Origin: an uncultured Pirellulaceae bacterium
Lineage (GTDB): Bacteria > Planctomycetota > Planctomycetia > Pirellulales > Pirellulaceae
Direction of reading: 5' to 3'
NCBI GenBank assembly: GCA_934255105.1
Contig: CAKQNH010000179.1
Coordinates: 1 to 8,126 of the forward strand
DNA length: 8,126 nt
In this document: in pieces, positions 5,183 through 8,126 of the stretch
Numbering within the stretch: the first letter of the stretch is position 1
Layout: every line of letters begins with the position of its first letter
Position numbers and translations under genes: made by a program
The notes under the pieces: model-generated
Seen by the model: only the letters and a program-made list of their open reading frames with translations
The model's database searches: none
What the model was told of the DNA's origin: nothing

Positions 5183-5810
5183 GATTGACTCCGAGGGTAT
5201 AGGCATTAGCCAGCGTCGCTGCACGACGGCAAACTCGCGTTGGAGTTCGCCCGTCGCGAGCTCATGTTGCAGTTGCGCAGAGCCACAATTGTGCATTATA
5301 CCATCTGGGCAGTGATGATAGGATCGCTCGAGCATGTTTGGTTACAGCGTGGTGCAGGTTGGAAGGCAGGAAAGTTTTACGCTTGGGGACCGGCTTCCGA
5401 TCGCTCGAACCAATCGATGATGCGCAGCGCATGAACTTGCCGGTCGAAATTTCCTGGTCGAAGGAATACTGAGAATTTCCACAGTCAACGAATGTCATTC
5501 CCAATGGTTTGTATTGTACGCAGGTAAACGGAAGCACTGGCCTGCGCGGTAAATTGTCGCAGTGACTACTCTGCGCCTTTTCCGCACTGTACAATATCAG
5601 CTCACATTGACGGTGTATCGGTGAGCGACGCTTGGTCGGCCCGCCGCACTAGCCTGCGGGCTCTTTTGTTACGGTCGAATTAAAGAATAACAGGGCTTTA
5701 TTTCTTGCTAGGGGTGTGGGGTGTTAAGTGCGCTATATCATGGAGCCCCTATCGCAATCGGGCTAAAATTTGGGCTGCAAAGCTGCAAGATCAAAAGGAC
5801 TGCATTTCAA
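5183..5810. other. Gene-poor region upstream of the nos operon
   Basis: Between the Uma2 fragment and the SCO-like gene there are about 630 bp in which I find no gene I can support. Open frames on both strands (for example 5262-5594 minus and 5240-5434 plus) lack family resemblance and good start signals. The region must contain the promoter for the nos genes, but I see no convincing -35/-10 pair and no TTGAT-N4-ATCAA box of the FNR/NNR type. A stem-loop lies at 5639-5661. Confidence 0.55.
5639..5670 (+). other. GC-rich stem-loop followed by T-rich tract
   Basis: GCCCGC (5639-5644) pairs with GCGGGC (5656-5661) across an 11-base loop and is followed by TCTTTTGTT. It looks like an intrinsic terminator on the plus strand, but no plus-strand gene lies upstream. 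It could insulate the nos operon from stray transcription, act as a leader structure, or be a dispersed palindromic repeat. Confidence 0.35.
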
Positions 5811-6749
5811 ATGATTTGTTGTGGGGATGGACTGAGAGTACCGGGGATTGTGGCTGCGGCTCTGCTATTGGTACTGGGCGGTTGCTCGCAGAGTGAGTCC
5901 GTCGTGCCGACCGGCGAAACGGTTTACCCGATGCGTGGAATCGTGCGGGAAGTCCGCCAGGAAGATGCGAGTGTAGTTATCGAGCACGAGGATGTCCCAG
6001 GCTACATGCCCGCTATGACGATGCTATTCAACGTCCGCGATGAGGGGCTGTTTGGCCAATTGAAGAACGACGAGGCGATCGCCTTTGATTTGGTTGTCAA
6101 AGGTACATCCTCTTGGATTCGTCAGATTGCTCCCACAGATGCTGCAACTCTCCAGCTTGCTAAAAAGAGGCCGCGTGCGGAGGGGGCGCCGTCGACTTCG
6201 GCGGCCGCGCAATCGCCGCGTCTGAGTGAGGGAGACCTGATGCCAGATTTTCGGCTGCTCGACCAACGCGGGGAGGAGATGACTCCTCAGACGTTCGCCG
6301 GCAAGGATGTGGTCGTGACGTTTATTTTCACTCGCTGCCCGCTGCCGGATTTTTGCCCGAAAATATCTGGGCAGTTCGCGGAGTTGGAGAAAGCTGTGCT
6401 TGAAGATCCGAATCTGAAGTCGCAGGTCAAGTTATTGAGCATTACGATCGATCCCGAATTCGACACGCCTGCCGTATTGAAAGAGTATGCGGATCACTTT
6501 TCGCACAGCGATGGAGAGTTGTGGCGATTTGGGGTGGGGACTCAAGAACAGACCGATCGGTTAACGCATGCGTTTTCCGTTTACACCGAAACATCCGGCG
6601 GAACGATCAATCACGGGCTGTGCACCGCGTGGATCGGTTCCGACGGCATCGTCAATAAAATTTGGCGAGGCAGCGGATGGGAACCAAAAGAAGTTTTGTC
6701 AGCAATTAACAAGTCGATACCTCCACTCACTAAAGCTACAGAGGAATGA
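5811..6749 (+). CDS. CusF-SCO1/SenC fusion lipoprotein (copper chaperone)
   Basis: The 312-residue reading from ATG 5811 is preferred, with AAGGA 11 bases upstream and a lipobox at the right distance. A GTG at 5721 would add 30 residues that do not look like a signal. The lipoprotein signal ends in LVLGGC, with Cys25. Residues about 37-98 form a CusF-like copper-binding domain: H59 and then YMPAMTM, where Met66, Met69 and Met71 align with the CusF metal site (Met66 replaces its Trp). Residues about 140-305 form the SCO1/SenC thioredoxin-like domain. Copper ligands are Cys176 and Cys182 in TRCPLPDFCP (CX5C spacing rather than the classic CX3C) and His268 in TINHGL. SCO proteins load copper into CuA centres. 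NosZ has a CuA centre, and this gene overlaps a cupredoxin gene that precedes nosZ, so NosZ CuA assembly is the likely role; cytochrome oxidase CuA is the alternative. Confidence 0.9.
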   Translation: MICCGDGLRVPGIVAAALLLVLGGCSQSESVVPTGETVYPMRGIVREVRQEDASVVIEHEDVPGYMPAMTMLFNVRDEGLFGQLKNDEAIAFDLVVKGTSSWIRQIAPTDAATLQLAKKRPRAEGAPSTSAAAQSPRLSEGDLMPDFRLLDQRGEEMTPQTFAGKDVVVTFIFTRCPLPDFCPKISGQFAELEKAVLEDPNLKSQVKLLSITIDPEFDTPAVLKEYADHFSHSDGELWRFGVGTQEQTDRLTHAFSVYTETSGGTINHGLCTAWIGSDGIVNKIWRGSGWEPKEVLSAINKSIPPLTKATEE

Positions 6750-7249
6750 AAACGGTGAAATACAAGCAGATTGTTGTTGGACTCGGGTTCGCAGCCCTGC
6801 TCGGCGCGTTGTCTTTGACAGGTTGCGGAAAAGCCAAACCGCTGCCTGCGCGCGAGGACATCCCCACGCAGGTATTCGAGGTCACGGGGAACGACAAGAT
6901 GAAGTTCGATATCAATGAGCTCGCGGCGAAACCGCTTCAGAAAATCGAGCTGACATTCAAGAACGTAGGGTCGATGCCGAAGCAATCGATGGGGCACAAC
7001 TGGGTTCTACTGGAGCCTGGCACCAATGCAAAAACGTTCGTTGAAGCGGGAATGACCGCAGCCAGCACTAACTACATCGCTCCATCCCAGAAGCGTTATG
7101 TAATCGCCGCCACCGAAACGCTAGGGCCGGGCGAGAGCGAAACGATCACCTTTACCGCGCCGCAGAAGGAGGGGTCGTATGAATACATTTGCGCCTTCCC
7201 AGGCCACCTTGCTGCCGGCATGACGGGTGTTTTGAAAATCGCCGAATAG
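6746..7249 (+). CDS. Azurin-like cupredoxin lipoprotein (blue copper electron carrier)
   Basis: The 167-residue protein starts at ATG 6746 and overlaps the SCO-like stop as ATGA, a sign of translational coupling. GAGG lies only one base before that ATG, so GTG 6755 (same frame, nine bases from the purine tract) is a possible alternative start. The lipoprotein signal ends in LSLTGC (Cys27). Residues about 42-167 form a cupredoxin domain with a complete type I copper site: His84 in SMGHNWVLL, then Cys149, His154 and Met159 in YICAFPGHLAAGM. The fold resembles azurin/auracyanin. It would carry single electrons outside the cytoplasmic membrane. The position directly before nosZ, with a 28-bp gap and no terminator, suggests electron donation to nitrous oxide reductase; this is inference. 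Confidence 0.92.
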   Translation: MKTVKYKQIVVGLGFAALLGALSLTGCGKAKPLPAREDIPTQVFEVTGNDKMKFDINELAAKPLQKIELTFKNVGSMPKQSMGHNWVLLEPGTNAKTFVEAGMTAASTNYIAPSQKRYVIAATETLGPGESETITFTAPQKEGSYEYICAFPGHLAAGMTGVLKIAE

Positions 7250-7277
7250 AAATAAAAAACTTTAATCAGGAACTGAC

Positions 7278-8126
7278 ATGAAACACTTTAACAAACAATT
7301 CGCCGGGCTCGCTTGCCTAGCCGCACTGAGCTTGAGCCTTTCCGGCTGCGGTCGAAAGGCTGGAGAAACGGGGATGAGCGCTGCCGATCGCGCGTCGGCC
7401 GCAGAGGCCACCTACGTGGCACCGGGCGAAAAGGATGAATACTATCTGTTCTACTCGGGCGGGCATTCGGGCCAAGTCTTCGTAGCCGGCTTGCCGTCGA
7501 TGCGGCACATCATCACCATTCCTGTGTTCGCACCCTCGCCGGGTACGGGCTACGGGTTTGATGTCGAGTCCAAGAAGCTGCTAGGAGATTACACGTGGGG
7601 AGATGTCCACCACCCCGCACTTTCGCAGACCGACAGCATGTACGACGGTCGTTGGCTGTTCGTCAATGACAATGCCAACAACCGCGTCGCTCGAATTGAC
7701 CTGCGCGATTTCAAAACCAAGCAGGTTATCGGCCCGCTTCCGAACTCCAGCGGCAGTCACGCTTCGTCGTTTGTGACGGAAAACACTGAATACCTGTTCG
7801 TGTCCACTCGCTTTTCCACCCCGCTGCCCAAGGGGACGGTCTCGGATCTGGAGAACTACGAACGCGATTACAACGGCATGGTCACGGCGCTGAAAGTTGA
7901 TCCCGAGTCGGGAGAGATGAGCGTCGGTTTCCAAATCCTGATGCCCCCCTTCAATTTCGACCTCTGCTCGACCGGCAAGGGGCCGAGCAGCGGCTTGGTG
8001 TTCTTCACTTCCTACAACACCGAAATGGCCCACGAGACGCTTGAAGTCGGCGCTTCGCAGCTCGACCGCGACCTGGGTGCGATCGTCAATTGGAAGGCTG
8101 CTGCCGCCGCAGTCGCAGACGGCAAG
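7278..8126 (+). CDS. nosZ: Nitrous oxide reductase NosZ, Sec/lipoprotein-type (clade II), C-terminus off window
   Basis: The frame is open for 283 codons from ATG 7278 (AGGAA five bases upstream) to the right edge. NosZ reduces N2O to N2 in the last step of denitrification. The N-terminal seven-bladed propeller that holds the CuZ cluster is recognisable: YSGGHSGQVFV (residues 58-68, His63), YTWGDVHHPAL (105-115, His111-His112), LFVNDNANNRVARIDLRDFK (127-146), GSHASSF (159-165, His161), FQILMPPF (218-225), FFTSYNTE (242-249) and VNWKAA (270-275). Later CuZ histidines and the whole CuA domain would lie beyond the window. The signal peptide has no twin-arginine motif. It ends in LSLSGC (Cys24), so export is by Sec with probable lipid attachment, as in part of clade II. 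It is the third gene of an operon with the SCO-like and cupredoxin genes, and further nos genes (nosB, nosD, nosF, nosY, nosL type) are expected downstream. Confidence 0.96.
   Translation, partial: MKHFNKQFAGLACLAALSLSLSGCGRKAGETGMSAADRASAAEATYVAPGEKDEYYLFYSGGHSGQVFVAGLPSMRHIITIPVFAPSPGTGYGFDVESKKLLGDYTWGDVHHPALSQTDSMYDGRWLFVNDNANNRVARIDLRDFKTKQVIGPLPNSSGSHASSFVTENTEYLFVSTRFSTPLPKGTVSDLENYERDYNGMVTALKVDPESGEMSVGFQILMPPFNFDLCSTGKGPSSGLVFFTSYNTEMAHETLEVGASQLDRDLGAIVNWKAAAAAVADGK

Noticed and set aside
5018..5335. Longer 105-codon version of the Uma2 fragment
   Set aside because: The first 51 codons show no Uma2 similarity, while ATG 5182 has GGAG at ideal spacing and begins where family members begin.
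5262..5594. Minus-strand open frame of 110 codons in the gene-poor region
   Set aside because: No family resemblance, no good ribosome binding site, and unusual cysteine/serine-rich composition. A shorter frame within it (ending in IIDWFERSEAGPQA) looks somewhat protein-like but is only ~35 codons with no start.
5721..5810. GTG start at 5721 for the SCO-like gene
   Set aside because: It would put ~54 residues before the lipobox cysteine; ATG 5811 gives a normal lipoprotein signal and has an AAGGA upstream.
7465..7485. GCCAAGTCTTCGTAGCC inside nosZ as a fifth repeat copy
   Set aside because: Only a short part matches the repeat, and it encodes the conserved NosZ segment GQVFVAG, so the likeness is coincidental.
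1..8126. CRISPR array, rRNA or insertion sequence
   Set aside because: No regularly spaced identical repeats, no rRNA-like segment and no transposase-like frame were seen on either strand.

Overview
The window most likely comes from a planctomycete, probably Pirellulales-like. This is inferred from four things: the style of the truncated trypsin-like protease, the NPCBM-like secreted protein beside it, the dispersed short repeats, and a Sec/lipoprotein-type (clade II) nitrous oxide reductase. No taxonomic marker such as 16S rRNA is present, so the assignment is tentative.

Layout. Positions 1-2357 hold two exported-protein genes on the minus strand. One is a trypsin-like S1C protease that runs off the left edge. 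Upstream of it is a 418-residue secreted protein with four internal beta-rich modules and an NPCBM-like C-terminal domain. The spacer between them and the first ~45 codons of the protease are full of short degenerate repeats. A tRNA-Ser(GCU) gene lies at 2657-2745 on the plus strand. From 5182 down to 2834 runs a minus-strand accessory block: a 3'-truncated Uma2 fragment, an intact Uma2-type nuclease, an MNT-like nucleotidyltransferase, and a tight two-gene pair of a HicA-like small protein followed by a helix-turn-helix protein. The pair has its own sigma70-like promoter, and a perfect 18-bp palindrome covers its -35 box. About 630 bp without a supportable gene follows (5183-5810).

The right end, from 5811, is the start of a plus-strand nitrous-oxide-reductase operon. 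It encodes a CusF-SCO1 fusion lipoprotein (copper metallochaperone), an azurin-like cupredoxin lipoprotein overlapping it by ATGA, and nosZ, which leaves the window after 283 codons. The three proteins fit one job outside the cytoplasmic membrane: delivering copper to, carrying electrons to, and carrying out N2O reduction to N2.

The points most worth a second look are the HicA-like/HTH module with its palindromic promoter, the lipoprotein-type nosZ cluster with its CusF-SCO fusion, and a four-copy ~25-bp repeat. Two of those copies lie fully inside the protease N-terminal extension and a third ends at the extension's edge. Functions are assigned by motif recognition only; no database search was possible.
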